Shown piece after piece: positions 7,375 through 16,349 of a stretch of DNA of 64,000 nucleotides (position 1 is its first letter; each line of letters begins with the position of its first letter). The notes under the pieces were generated by a model, which was not told the origin of the DNA, did no database searches, and saw only the letters and a program-made list of their open reading frames with translations. The position numbers and the translations under genes are program-made. The DNA comes from Bryobacteraceae bacterium (GTDB lineage Bacteria; Acidobacteriota; Terriglobia; Bryobacterales; Bryobacteraceae). The DNA is taken from contig JAHCHE010000021.1 in the NCBI GenBank assembly GCA_026129905.1, positions 1 through 64,000 of the forward strand, in the 5' to 3' direction.

Positions 7375-10300
7375 TTAGCGCTTTTGCGAGGCGAGGCTCC
7401 CGATCCGCCACTGGTTGCCCTGCTTCACCAGCGTGAACACCGCCACGTCGCTCACCGGCAGTTCCGCGCCCCGGTTGTCTTTCACCACAAGCGTGCGAGC
7501 GCAGCGAACCACGGCCTTATCGCCGGATATCTGCGGGGCGTCGGGGGTTAACTGGAGGTTCAGCACCCGGAAGACGCGGAAAGAGTTGCGGATTTCATCG
7601 AACTGCTGGGAGGGCATGTTGACGTACAGGGCGCGCACGGCGTCGGCATCCTCGCGCTTGTACGCTTCCTGGTAACGCTGAATGGTATCCAGGACAGCGG
7701 CCACTTCCGCGCGGCGGCGTTCGGCCTCCTCCAGTCCGGCGATCGCCTTGGCGGCCGGATCGGCGAACTGCCCCCTGGGATGTTTGCGGAGGAAGGCGTC
7801 AAGGGCAGCGCGATTGTTGCGGTCCGTCGCGTTCCATTCGAGTTCTTCGATCCGGGCCTCCGCCTGGCGGGCGAACCTGCCTCCCGGGTGGCGCGTGAGG
7901 AAATCCGCCAAGGCGGACGGATTGCCGCTCTCGCGAACGCGTTCCCAGTCCTGGGCCTCGACCTGGACGGGATCGGGTGGCGGAGGCGCCGGGGGCGGCG
8001 TTTGCTGCGGAATTTGCTGCGGCGTCGCTTTCACCGGTTTTGGCTCCGGCGGCTTGGGAACCGGCTGGAGCTGGAGGTCTCCGGCGCCCAGGCGTACGCC
8101 TTCACCGGGACCGAACGAACGGCTGATGGCGACCGGCTGAAAGCCTTCCTTCGACAATTCGATCCGGCGGTCTCCCGGCGGTACGGTTGCCGTGAAGGCG
8201 CCATCGGCGTTGACGGCGCCCGCGTGTTTGCCGTCGATCGCCACGGTGGCGCCCGGGGACTGCCCGGCGAGCGTCAGCCTTGCTTGCAGGGGCTCAAGCC
8301 GGAACGGAGCGCGGACCTGTTCGCCTTTCCGGACCGCGGCGCGGATCTCGGCCGGGTTCGCCTGGAACCCCGGTTTCTCGGCCCGGATCGTGTATTCCGC
8401 GCTCTCCAACGTGATCGTAAGTTGTCCGCCGCGAGCCGTGGGGCGAGGCCATCGCCGCCCGTTCACGAAGATCACCGCGTCGTCCAGGCCGGTCTCGACT
8501 ACAAGGATTCCTTTGTCCTGCTTGGAGGTGAGGTTGGCGGAAAGCCGCGGAGCGTTTCCGATTTCGAACACGAGCTTGCGCGACGCGGACCCGTCCTTGA
8601 TTTCCAGCTCGTGCGATCCGTCGGCGATGCCTTTCAACGAAAGGCGGCCGTCGGCGAACCGCCCTTTGGAGACGCCGTCGATGAGAGCTTCGCCCGAGCA
8701 ATCGGCGCAGTTGACGATCACTTCGCCGCCGAACGACGTGACGACAATGGCGTCGGCGCCCTGCGTCTGGGGAGGGGCAGCCAGCGTGGGGGCGCCGCCC
8801 GGCCCAGTCTCGAATTCCAGCGTCGCGCCGCCGTCGCTGCTTTTCAGTTCCAGCCTGCGGCGTCCGGGCTCGATGGCGTCCAGCGCAAACTGCCCATCCC
8901 GAAGCGAACCGGCGGGACGGCCGTCGAGCAGCACGTTGCCGCCGGCGAAGTTCGTCGTCAGTTGCACCAGCGCGAGAAGCGGTTCGAGCTTGAGATCAAG
9001 CTGCCGGGGGCCGGAGTCCCGCGCCACGGCGACCGTGGCCGTTGTCGAACGGTGGCCCGGCAGGCGGGCTTCGAACGCATGATCGCCGGGGGCGAGTTCG
9101 ATGCGGCAGTCCGGCGTGACGCAACTGCCGCCTTCGTACGTGACAGTGGCGCCGGAGGGAACGGTTCGGATCTCGAAGGGGATGGCGTCGCCGACCGTGC
9201 GCTCGGAGCCGCGCGGCAGAAGCAACGCCGCGGCGATGATGCCTGCCGCAATCGCCGCCGCCGCGGCGGCGCGTTTCGGCGTTATGAGCGGCGATGGCCG
9301 GACGGGCGCTTCCGCGGGTGGGGGCGGCTCGGCGGCCGGGAATGGGACTTGAGGGACGACCTTTTCGCGCGCCGCGCGCTCGCGCTCGGCCTGCTCCCGT
9401 TGCGCCTTTTCGCGCGCTGTGCGCTCGGCCTGCTCCCGTTGCGCCTTTTCGCGCGCTGCGCGCTCGCGCTCGGCCTGCTCCCGCTGCGCTTGTTCGCGCG
9501 CTGCGCGCTCGCGCTCGGCCTGCTCCCGCTGCGCTTGTTCGCGCCGGGCCTGCTCGGCGGCTGCGGCCTTTCGGCGGAGCGCTTCCCGTTCATTCCCAAT
9601 GGCGGCGGCCAGCGAGGCCAGCGCGGGGTCGTCGCCGTGGCGCCGCTGTGCAGCTCCGATCAGTTCCAGCGCCTTGTCGAGCTTCCCCTGCCGTTGCAGC
9701 GCTTCGGCCCGTTCCACGGCCCCTTCGACGGCGCGCTGCCGCTGCCAGGCGCCTTCGGCCTTGTCGATTTCCACCTCGAGTTCGACAAGCCGGCTCTCGC
9801 CGGGGTAGGAGCGCAAGCTGCTGTGGACCGCCTGACGCGCCTGCCCGAATTCCTTCCGCTTCACCAGATCCAGGGCGTTGCGTTCGACCTGCTGAATCGC
9901 TTCGTCGCGCTGTTTGCGCTTCCATTCCGTCCGGGCCCGGTCGAGGGCTTCCGCCACTTCGGAGCGGCCGGGATAGCGCGACAGGGCGGCTTCCAGCCTC
10001 TTTACGGCCTCCTCGGGCCGGCCACTGCCGAGCAGCGCCTCGGCTTCCCGCACGGTCTCCCACGCAGCTTCATCCGCCCGTTTCGCCTCCCGCCGCGCGG
10101 CGATCCTCTCGGCGGCGGACGTCAGGGCGGCATCGACCCCGTGCTGCCGGCGCGCCTCCTCGATCACGGCCAAAGCCCGATCGAAGTCGCCTCGGGATTC
10201 GAGGTCGGCGGCGCGGCCGGCGGCTTCATCGATGGCTTGCCGGCGCAGCCAGGCCGATTCCTCGAGGTCGATCTGCTTTCTCGCTTCCTCGAGGCGGGCC

Positions 10301-13227
10301 TCACCGGGGTAGACCCGGAGCCCCGCGTCGATCACGCGGCGGGCCCGTCCGAATTCCGTCCCCTTTAGAAGCGCGCCAGCTTCGGACACCGCGCGGCGGA
10401 CGGCGTCGGCTCTTCGGGCCGCCTCGCGCTCGGCGCCGATCGTCTCCGCCAGCGCGACGAGGGCTTCGTCGTCCCCGTAGCTCCGCCGCGTCGAATCGAT
10501 GAGCTTCAGCGCCTCATCGAACCGGCTCCGAGCCCGCAGGCCTTCGGCGCGTTTCCGGGCTTCCTCGATACCCTCCCGGCGTCGCCGGGCCGCTTCCGCC
10601 GACTGGATCTCCCGCTCGAGGCCGGCTAGCCGCGTCTCGCCCGGGTATTCGCGCAGACGGGACGCAACAATCTCCCGCGCCCGCTCGAACGCCTGCTGTT
10701 CCAATAGCGCTCTGACTTCGCTTTCGGCGCCGGCGATCGCCTCGTTCTTCCGCTTTTGCGCGAGCGCCTCGCGGGCCGGCCCGAGGGCTCGCTCGATCTC
10801 AGCCGCTAGGCCGTGTTTCGCCGCGAGGGATTCAAGCCGGGCGATGGCTTCCTCCGGCTCGCCGGCCTCGAGCAGAGCGCGCGCTTCGGCGACAGCCGCC
10901 TCGATGGCCTTGACGACGCGGCGGGCTTCCCGGTCGCGTTCGACGATTGCCGCCGCCTCCCGGAGCGCCGGGTCGTCGCCGTGATCGCGCTGGGCCGAAC
11001 GGATTACCTCCAGCGCCCGATCGAACTGTTCCGCGGCGCTGAGGGTCCGCGCGTCGGCGGCGGCCTCCGCGATGGCGTTGCGACGGGCCAGCGCTTCCCG
11101 CGCGCCTTCGAGCGCGTGGAGCAGCGCGGCGTCGCCGGGATACTGTCGTTCCGCCGTTTCGAGCGTCCGGACAGCTTCGTCGAGCCGCCCGTCCTTCCGT
11201 AGGGCGTCCGCCTTTGCGATCTGGGCGCGAACCGCTTCGGTCTTCCGCTGCCCGGCCAGTTCCGCCTCGACGGCCTTCTTCAATTCCGATAGCGCCGGAT
11301 CGTCGCCGTACTTCCGCACGGCCGCGTCAATCGCTTTCAGCGCGTCCTGATAGCTCTGCCGGGCGCGCAACGCATTCGCCTGTTCGGCGGCCTGCTCGAT
11401 GCCGCGCTGCCGCGACCAGGCCGCTTCGGCCGACGCCACGTCGCGGGCGATTTCCTCGAGGCGGCTCTCGCGCGGATACGTTCGCAGGTTCCGCTCGATC
11501 AACGCGCGCGCCTGTTTGAACTGACCCACGTCGACAAGCGCGCGGGCTTCGCGATCGACGTTGGCTACCGCGTCGGCGCGCCGCCGCGCCTCGAGCTCGG
11601 TCTCGGCCTGCCGGAGAAGCTCCGAGACGCGAGCTTCCTTCGGGAACTCCCGGCCCAGCGCCCTGAGGCGCTCGACGGCTAGAGAAAAGGCCTCGACGCG
11701 GAGGTCCTCTTCTGCCGCGGCGATTTCCGCGCGCAGCCGCTCGCGCCGCTCAAACTCGTCCCGCTTGATAGCGATGCCTTCGAGCAGCTCCTTCGCCGCG
11801 CTGGAATCGCGCTGTCGGGTATCCAACGATTCGAGAAGGGCGCCGGCTTCATCGAACCGGTTATGTTCGAGCGAAGTCTTCGCTTGCTCGAGAGCCTGCT
11901 CGAAGCGCGCCTGCCGCTCCGCTTCGGCGCGGATCTGGTCGAGAAAGCGCGCGGCGTCCGCGTTGTCGGGATCGATCTCGAGCGCCTCGGTCGCCGAACG
12001 CAGCGCCGCGGCGTAATCCCGGCGCGTGAATTCCCGCCGCGCTTCGGCCAGGCGGCGCAAGGCGGACCGGCTCCGTTCGAGCAACGTCCGGACCTGCTGC
12101 GCCTGTCCCTTAAGCTGCTGGTTGGTCGAATCGAGCCGGACTGCGGCTTCGAAGCTCTCCAGCGCTTCCGAGATTCGGCGCTGCTCCAGGGCCTGCTGGC
12201 CCTTGGACACGAGTTCATCGATCCGGGGCTGGAGCAGCCGCCGTTGCACCTTCTGCTGGATCGCCGCCCGCAGCTCGCGCGTTTCGCGATTTGACGGATC
12301 CAGGTCGAGGGCTTCCATCGCCTGCGCGCGCGCGGCTTCCAGGTCGCCGGCGGCGAAGGAGTCCCGCGCCTGCTCCAGCAACTGGCGGGCGCGCTCCTGG
12401 CGCAACTCGATCAGGATGGGCTCGGTGTCGATCTGCAGCTCGCGGAGGCTGGGGTAGCGAAGCTCGCGCTCGCGGTGCAGCGCGCGCCGGATCACCTGCT
12501 CCAGCAGTTCCGGGCAGTCCGGCGCAAGATTGCGGACCGGCTCGGGATCCTGCGACGTGATCTTGTAGAGCACCGCCCCGGGATCGGCCGCATGGAAGGG
12601 ATGCTGGCCCGTCAACAGTTCGTAGTAGGTGACGCCGTAGGCGAAGATGTCGGTGAGCGAATCTACCTCTCCGCCCATCACCTGTTCGGGAGACATGTAG
12701 AGGAGGGTTCCGAGCAAGTCCCCCTGTAACGTCAGGCGCGGCGTCGCGGTGTCGCGAGTGACGCGCGCGATGCCGAAGTCCATGATCTTCACCGTGCCGT
12801 CCGGCAACAGACGGATGTTGGCCGGCTTGACGTCGCGGTGTACGATGCCATTGCGGTGCGCGCAGTCCAGGCCGTCCGCGACCTGCAGCATGATGCTGAC
12901 CTTCTGGAGCAGCGTGAGCGGAGTCCGGTTGCCGATGAGCTGGCTGAGATCGTCGCCCGCCAGGAACTCCATGGCGATGTACGGGACGCCGTCGAAGTCC
13001 CCGAAATCGTAGATGGTGACGATATTGCGGTGATTGAGATTGCCCGCCGAGGCGGCCTCGTTGCGGAAGCGCGTCAGGATGTCTTTGCCTTCGGCGGTCA
13101 GGATTTTGATGGCGACCAGCCGGCCGACAGTGGGGTCGTACGCGCGGTAGACGCGCCCATATCCGCCCCGGCCGAGTTCCTCCTGGACTTCGTACCGGCC
13201 GATGCGCTTAATGGAGCTTTCCGCCAT
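7375..13227 (-). CDS. Giant Ser/Thr protein kinase with helical repeats and PEGA domains
   Basis: The product has 1950 residues. The kinase domain (about 12-280) is intact: GRGGYGRVY loop, VAIK with Lys41, HRD 130-132 and DFG 150-152. From about 285 to 1220 runs a helical solenoid of TPR-like units with recurring YPGESRL and YGDDPAL signatures. A Glu/Arg/Gln-rich coiled coil (about 1222-1290) follows, then one transmembrane helix near 1318-1338. The C-terminal part holds several PEGA-like beta repeats, a Pro-rich linker and an NTF2/SnoaL-like domain (last 120 residues). The kinase and solenoid should be cytoplasmic and the PEGA part outside the membrane. The PP2C and second kinase genes are divergent, 215 bp away. 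The kinase call is firm; the repeat count is approximate. Confidence 0.92.
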   Translation of the reverse strand: MAESSIKRIGRYEVQEELGRGGYGRVYRAYDPTVGRLVAIKILTAEGKDILTRFRNEAASAGNLNHRNIVTIYDFGDFDGVPYIAMEFLAGDDLSQLIGNRTPLTLLQKVSIMLQVADGLDCAHRNGIVHRDVKPANIRLLPDGTVKIMDFGIARVTRDTATPRLTLQGDLLGTLLYMSPEQVMGGEVDSLTDIFAYGVTYYELLTGQHPFHAADPGAVLYKITSQDPEPVRNLAPDCPELLEQVIRRALHRERELRYPSLRELQIDTEPILIELRQERARQLLEQARDSFAAGDLEAARAQAMEALDLDPSNRETRELRAAIQQKVQRRLLQPRIDELVSKGQQALEQRRISEALESFEAAVRLDSTNQQLKGQAQQVRTLLERSRSALRRLAEARREFTRRDYAAALRSATEALEIDPDNADAARFLDQIRAEAERQARFEQALEQAKTSLEHNRFDEAGALLESLDTRQRDSSAAKELLEGIAIKRDEFERRERLRAEIAAAEEDLRVEAFSLAVERLRALGREFPKEARVSELLRQAETELEARRRADAVANVDREARALVDVGQFKQARALIERNLRTYPRESRLEEIARDVASAEAAWSRQRGIEQAAEQANALRARQSYQDALKAIDAAVRKYGDDPALSELKKAVEAELAGQRKTEAVRAQIAKADALRKDGRLDEAVRTLETAERQYPGDAALLHALEGAREALARRNAIAEAAADARTLSAAEQFDRALEVIRSAQRDHGDDPALREAAAIVERDREARRVVKAIEAAVAEARALLEAGEPEEAIARLESLAAKHGLAAEIERALGPAREALAQKRKNEAIAGAESEVRALLEQQAFERAREIVASRLREYPGETRLAGLEREIQSAEAARRRREGIEEARKRAEGLRARSRFDEALKLIDSTRRSYGDDEALVALAETIGAEREAARRADAVRRAVSEAGALLKGTEFGRARRVIDAGLRVYPGEARLEEARKQIDLEESAWLRRQAIDEAAGRAADLESRGDFDRALAVIEEARRQHGVDAALTSAAERIAARREAKRADEAAWETVREAEALLGSGRPEEAVKRLEAALSRYPGRSEVAEALDRARTEWKRKQRDEAIQQVERNALDLVKRKEFGQARQAVHSSLRSYPGESRLVELEVEIDKAEGAWQRQRAVEGAVERAEALQRQGKLDKALELIGAAQRRHGDDPALASLAAAIGNEREALRRKAAAAEQARREQAQREQAERERAAREQAQREQAERERAAREKAQREQAERTAREKAQREQAERERAAREKVVPQVPFPAAEPPPPAEAPVRPSPLITPKRAAAAAAIAAGIIAAALLLPRGSERTVGDAIPFEIRTVPSGATVTYEGGSCVTPDCRIELAPGDHAFEARLPGHRSTTATVAVARDSGPRQLDLKLEPLLALVQLTTNFAGGNVLLDGRPAGSLRDGQFALDAIEPGRRRLELKSSDGGATLEFETGPGGAPTLAAPPQTQGADAIVVTSFGGEVIVNCADCSGEALIDGVSKGRFADGRLSLKGIADGSHELEIKDGSASRKLVFEIGNAPRLSANLTSKQDKGILVVETGLDDAVIFVNGRRWPRPTARGGQLTITLESAEYTIRAEKPGFQANPAEIRAAVRKGEQVRAPFRLEPLQARLTLAGQSPGATVAIDGKHAGAVNADGAFTATVPPGDRRIELSKEGFQPVAISRSFGPGEGVRLGAGDLQLQPVPKPPEPKPVKATPQQIPQQTPPPAPPPPDPVQVEAQDWERVRESGNPSALADFLTRHPGGRFARQAEARIEELEWNATDRNNRAALDAFLRKHPRGQFADPAAKAIAGLEEAERRRAEVAAVLDTIQRYQEAYKREDADAVRALYVNMPSQQFDEIRNSFRVFRVLNLQLTPDAPQISGDKAVVRCARTLVVKDNRGAELPVSDVAVFTLVKQGNQWRIGSLASQKR
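9367..9540. repeat. In-frame tandem repeat inside kinase gene
   Basis: Four units of 45, 39, 45 and 45 bp encode EQAQREQAERERAAR-type heptad-rich peptide just before the transmembrane helix. All lengths are multiples of three, so copy number can change without breaking the frame. Confidence 0.85.
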
Positions 13228-13231
13228 CTAA

Positions 13232-13246
13232 ACAACAGGCTGTTGT
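13232..13246. promoter_or_regulatory. Dyad next to kinase start codon
   Basis: ACAACAG and CTGTTGT form a 7-bp inverted repeat around one central base, only 5-19 nt upstream of the kinase ATG at 13227. It could be an operator or an RNA hairpin that hides the start. A minus-strand TATGAT (13290-13285) is a candidate -10 box for the same gene. Confidence 0.4.
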
Positions 13247-13442
13247 CGACCGTATCTGATCCCAGAAATGGGTGGGTAACTAAAATCATACACCCGGCGC
13301 GCCGGACCTTGTCGGCTGCCCGCGAAACCGCGAGGCGCCCGCGATTCCCTGTCCGTGCGGCGCCGCCAATCCTCCTTGCCCCGACGGCCGGGATCGTGTT
13401 TTCATAGCTGAATAGGGAACGGGCAGGCGGCGCCGAATTTTC

Positions 13443-14192
13443 ATGATCGATTCATACGGCTTTACGGACCGGGGTTGTCACCGCACGGACAATCAGGATC
13501 GGTACCTGATCGACCACGACCTGGGTTTTTACGTGGTGGCCGACGGCATGGGCGGACACCGGCATGGCGAAGTGGCGGCGGAATTGGCGATCGCCACCAT
13601 GCGGTACTACGTGGAGTCGTCGCACGACCGGGCGGATGTGAGCTGGCCTTTCGGCTACGACTTCGAGCTGAGCGTCGATTCGAACCGCCTGACCACGGCG
13701 ATCCAGCTCGCCAACCGGCAGGTGTGGAAGCGCGCGGAGGAAAAGCCGGAGTACGCCGGAATGGGGACGACCATCGCCGCCGTGCTGGTGGACGGGGCGC
13801 AGGCCGCCGTGGCGAACGTGGGCGACAGCCGCGTCTATCTGTTTCGCGGCGGGGAACTCGAGCAGGTGACCACGGACGACACGTGGCTCAACGCCATCCT
13901 GCAGCGCGGGACGTCCGAATCGCAGCTTCGCAATCATCCGATGCGCAACGTGCTGACGCAGGCCGCCGGATCCCAGAACGACGTTTCGGTGCACAACGTG
14001 AGTCTCGGCCTTCAGCCGTCCGACATCTTTCTGCTTTCAAGCGACGGCTTGCACGGCTCAGTCCCCGAAGAGGAGATCCGGGATATCCTGGGGACGGGCG
14101 GCCCGCTGGAGGGAACCGGCGCCGCGCTGCTCGAGGCGGCGAAAAAGCAGGGCGCTCCGGATAATGTCTCCTGCATTTTGTTGAGATTTTGA
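13443..14192 (+). CDS. PP2C-family protein phosphatase
   Basis: The product is a 249-residue cytoplasmic phosphatase of the PPM/PP2C type that removes phosphate from Ser/Thr residues using two metal ions. The family motifs are present in order: DNQDR (16-20), VADGMGGH with Asp34 as metal ligand, VGDSRVY, LLSSDGLHG and a C-terminal APDNVSC. There is no membrane anchor. The gene is divergent from the giant kinase and is followed after 7 bp by a second kinase, so phosphatase and kinase are probably co-transcribed. It most likely reverses phosphorylation by one or both neighbouring kinases. No clear ribosome site precedes the ATG. Confidence 0.93.
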   Translation: MIDSYGFTDRGCHRTDNQDRYLIDHDLGFYVVADGMGGHRHGEVAAELAIATMRYYVESSHDRADVSWPFGYDFELSVDSNRLTTAIQLANRQVWKRAEEKPEYAGMGTTIAAVLVDGAQAAVANVGDSRVYLFRGGELEQVTTDDTWLNAILQRGTSESQLRNHPMRNVLTQAAGSQNDVSVHNVSLGLQPSDIFLLSSDGLHGSVPEEEIRDILGTGGPLEGTGAALLEAAKKQGAPDNVSCILLRF

Positions 14193-14199
14193 GATTACT

Positions 14200-15192
14200 G
14201 TGTCCCATATATTCTGCGGCAGATACGAAATTTTCGAGGAAATCGGCAGGGGCGGCATGGGGACCGTCCACCGGGCGCGCGACACGGTGCTGGACCGGGA
14301 CGTCGCGATCAAGGTGATGCGCACCGGGCCGCGGGTGGACGAGGAGATCCGCAACCGTTTCTATCGCGAAGCGCGCCTGGGGGCGCGCCTTCAGCATCCC
14401 AACATCGTCACGGTGTACGACCTGGGCGAGTGCGACGAAACGGCCTATATCGCCATGGAACTGCTGGAGGGCCTGGACTGGCGGCTGGTGATCAAGGAGA
14501 AGCGGCGGCTGCCCGCGACCAAGAAGATCGAATTGATCGCCCAAACCTGCCAGGGCCTGTCGCACGCGCACCGGCACAGCATCATCCACCGGGATCTGAA
14601 GCCGAGCAACCTGTACATCCACGGCGGCGACCAGGCGAAGATTCTGGATTTCGGCCTCGCCCGCATGCCGACGTCGAACCTGACGCTGACGGGAAAGATC
14701 CTCGGCACGCCGAACTACATGGCGCCGGAGCAGATCCTGGGGCGGCGGTGCGACGCGCGGTCCGATCTCTTCTCGGCCAGCATTGTCTTTTTCGAGTTCC
14801 TGACGGGAGCCCACCCCTTTGCCGGGCCGTTTGTGCCGCGCCGGATCGTCGACGGCGAGCCGGAGTTGCTGGTTAATGTGGATCCGATGCTGCCCGATTC
14901 GCTGGGCGCCATTTTCGAGAAGGCCCTCTCGAAGCCGCCCGATTCGAGGTACCAGGACGGCGCGGAACTGGCCAACGACCTGCTGGAGGCGGCGAAGGAA
15001 GTGATCGACGAGGAGGTTGCCGTCGACGAACCGGCGCCGTTCGCGGGGCCGGGTTCCCAGGAGCGTGCCCAGGGCGGGCCTGCCCCGTCGCCGTCGCAGC
15101 AGATCCCTCTGTCGCCGGAGGCCGCTGAAAGCGAGACGCTCACCACGGTGGACGCCGAGCGCGAGATGGGCCTGCGCGAGGGTCGCGACTGA
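14200..15192 (+). CDS. Soluble Ser/Thr protein kinase
   Basis: The product is 330 residues. A complete Hanks-type kinase domain runs from about 8 to 275: GRGGMGTVH loop, VAIK with Lys38, HRDLKPSN with HRD at 130-132, DFG 150-152 and the GTPNYMAPEQ activation segment. The tail (275-330) is acidic and Pro/Ser-rich, with possible phosphorylation sites such as SETLTTVD, a pattern often bound by FHA domains. No transmembrane segment follows, unlike many bacterial kinases. It starts at GTG 14200, seven bases after the phosphatase stop. The convergent FHA-cyclase gene ends seven bases beyond its stop, so the TLTTVD tail is a plausible FHA ligand; this is inference. Confidence 0.93.
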   Translation: MSHIFCGRYEIFEEIGRGGMGTVHRARDTVLDRDVAIKVMRTGPRVDEEIRNRFYREARLGARLQHPNIVTVYDLGECDETAYIAMELLEGLDWRLVIKEKRRLPATKKIELIAQTCQGLSHAHRHSIIHRDLKPSNLYIHGGDQAKILDFGLARMPTSNLTLTGKILGTPNYMAPEQILGRRCDARSDLFSASIVFFEFLTGAHPFAGPFVPRRIVDGEPELLVNVDPMLPDSLGAIFEKALSKPPDSRYQDGAELANDLLEAAKEVIDEEVAVDEPAPFAGPGSQERAQGGPAPSPSQQIPLSPEAAESETLTTVDAEREMGLREGRD

Positions 15193-15198
15193 CGGGCC

Positions 15199-16179
15199 TC
15201 AGTTGCGCGCCGGCGCGCCGTTCAGCAGCTCCCCGATTCCTTCGATCGACGCCGACCAGACCGTGGCGGGGGCGTCATAGCCCTTCAACTGAACCTGGTG
15301 CGACTCGAACAGACGGATTGCGTCCGGGTACGCTTGAAGCTCCTCAAAGGTGCGGTTGCCGATCAGCAGATCCTTGTCGAGCGTTCTTGTGGCGGCTTCG
15401 ATCCGGAACGCGGCGTTCACGGCGTCGCCGAGCGCGGTGTAGTCGGTGAAGGTGCTGGACCCGGTGTTGCCGACCGAGGCGAAACCCGTGTTGATCCCCG
15501 CCCCAATGCGCAGCGGCGCCGGCAGGCGGAAGGCGGGCTCGAGCTTGGCGGTGGCGGCGTGGAACTCGATGAGCGCCCGCAGAATCCGCTCTAGGTCGCG
15601 CGGCGCATTGCCCGCCTCTCCATGAAGCCAGGTCGCCATCACCGCGTCGCCGATGTACTTCAGGGCCCATGTTCCGTGGCGCTGCATGATTTCGCTGGCG
15701 TCGCGAAACCAGGTGCCGATCGCCTCGCTCAACACGCTCTGATCGATTTGCTGCGCCAGGTGCGTGAAGTCCCGAATGTCCACCACCAGCACGGACACAA
15801 GCTGCTGGCGGAAGCACGCTTCGGTCACTCCGCTTTCGCCCATGACGCTCATCGCGGCGGGGTCGGGACAGCCGGGCCAGCGGAAGGTGTAGACCAGGCC
15901 GCCGATGGAAAGGCGGTCGCCGTCCTTCAGCGCCGCCGGGGTGCTCACGCGCCGCTCGTTGACGAACGAGCCGTTGCGGCTGCCCATGTCGATGAGGTAG
16001 AACTCGCCGGCGTCGTCGCGCTGGATGATGGCGTGCTCCCGCGATACGCGCTTGTCGTGAATGACGACATCGTTTGCGTTACTGCGCCCAATCTTCCACA
16101 TGTAACCGGAAGCTAGAGCGAACGTGCCCTCGCTGTCGCCGTCTGGCAGAACGAGGTATGCCGAACCGGACTCCTGCAC
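15199..16179 (-). CDS. FHA-domain class III nucleotidyl cyclase
   Basis: The product is 326 residues. An FHA domain (about 20-100) carries the phosphothreonine-binding residues GRS (31-33), SREH (46-49) and NGSFVN (69-74). A class III cyclase catalytic domain (about 125-300) follows. It has metal-binding Asp134 (VVDIRDF) and Asp178 (KYIGDAVMATW), base-selecting Lys174 and Thr248, and transition-state residues Asn255 and Arg259. The Lys-Thr pair is usual for bacterial adenylyl cyclases, so cAMP is the likely product. Reading a phosphothreonine signal and making a second messenger fits its place beside two kinases and a phosphatase. The start is GTG 16179, preceded at some distance by GGAAGGG. 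Confidence 0.92.
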   Translation of the reverse strand: MQESGSAYLVLPDGDSEGTFALASGYMWKIGRSNANDVVIHDKRVSREHAIIQRDDAGEFYLIDMGSRNGSFVNERRVSTPAALKDGDRLSIGGLVYTFRWPGCPDPAAMSVMGESGVTEACFRQQLVSVLVVDIRDFTHLAQQIDQSVLSEAIGTWFRDASEIMQRHGTWALKYIGDAVMATWLHGEAGNAPRDLERILRALIEFHAATAKLEPAFRLPAPLRIGAGINTGFASVGNTGSSTFTDYTALGDAVNAAFRIEAATRTLDKDLLIGNRTFEELQAYPDAIRLFESHQVQLKGYDAPATVWSASIEGIGELLNGAPARN

Positions 16180-16237
16180 CGAGCTGTTTCCCTTCCCTTG
16201 TAGAGTAAATCGGGCCTGCCGGCCCCGACTCCAGCGC

Positions 16238-16252
16238 TTGACTCCCAGTCAA
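16238..16252. promoter_or_regulatory. Dyad in cyclase/GH2 divergent region
   Basis: TTGACT-CCC-AGTCAA is a perfect 6-bp inverted repeat in the 170-bp interval between the divergent cyclase and GH2 genes. Its position suggests an operator. No -10 box at a good distance accompanies the TTGACT arms. Confidence 0.35.
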
Positions 16253-16349
16253 CGGCGATGCCGAAGGCGAGGCCGCCGCTTCTTCATTATGCACCCGGCG
16301 CGACCGCCGGTTCGGGATATGCTTAAAAGGACCTGTTTATTCGAATCTT

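Noticed and set aside
9362-9560. Possible CRISPR-like repeat array
   Set aside because: The repeats are contiguous, in frame, encode coiled coil and lack unique spacers.
7780-10368. 862-codon plus-strand open frame opposite the giant kinase
   Set aside because: It mirrors the repetitive kinase middle; its Leu/Phe/Arg repeats are the complement of the coiled-coil repeat.
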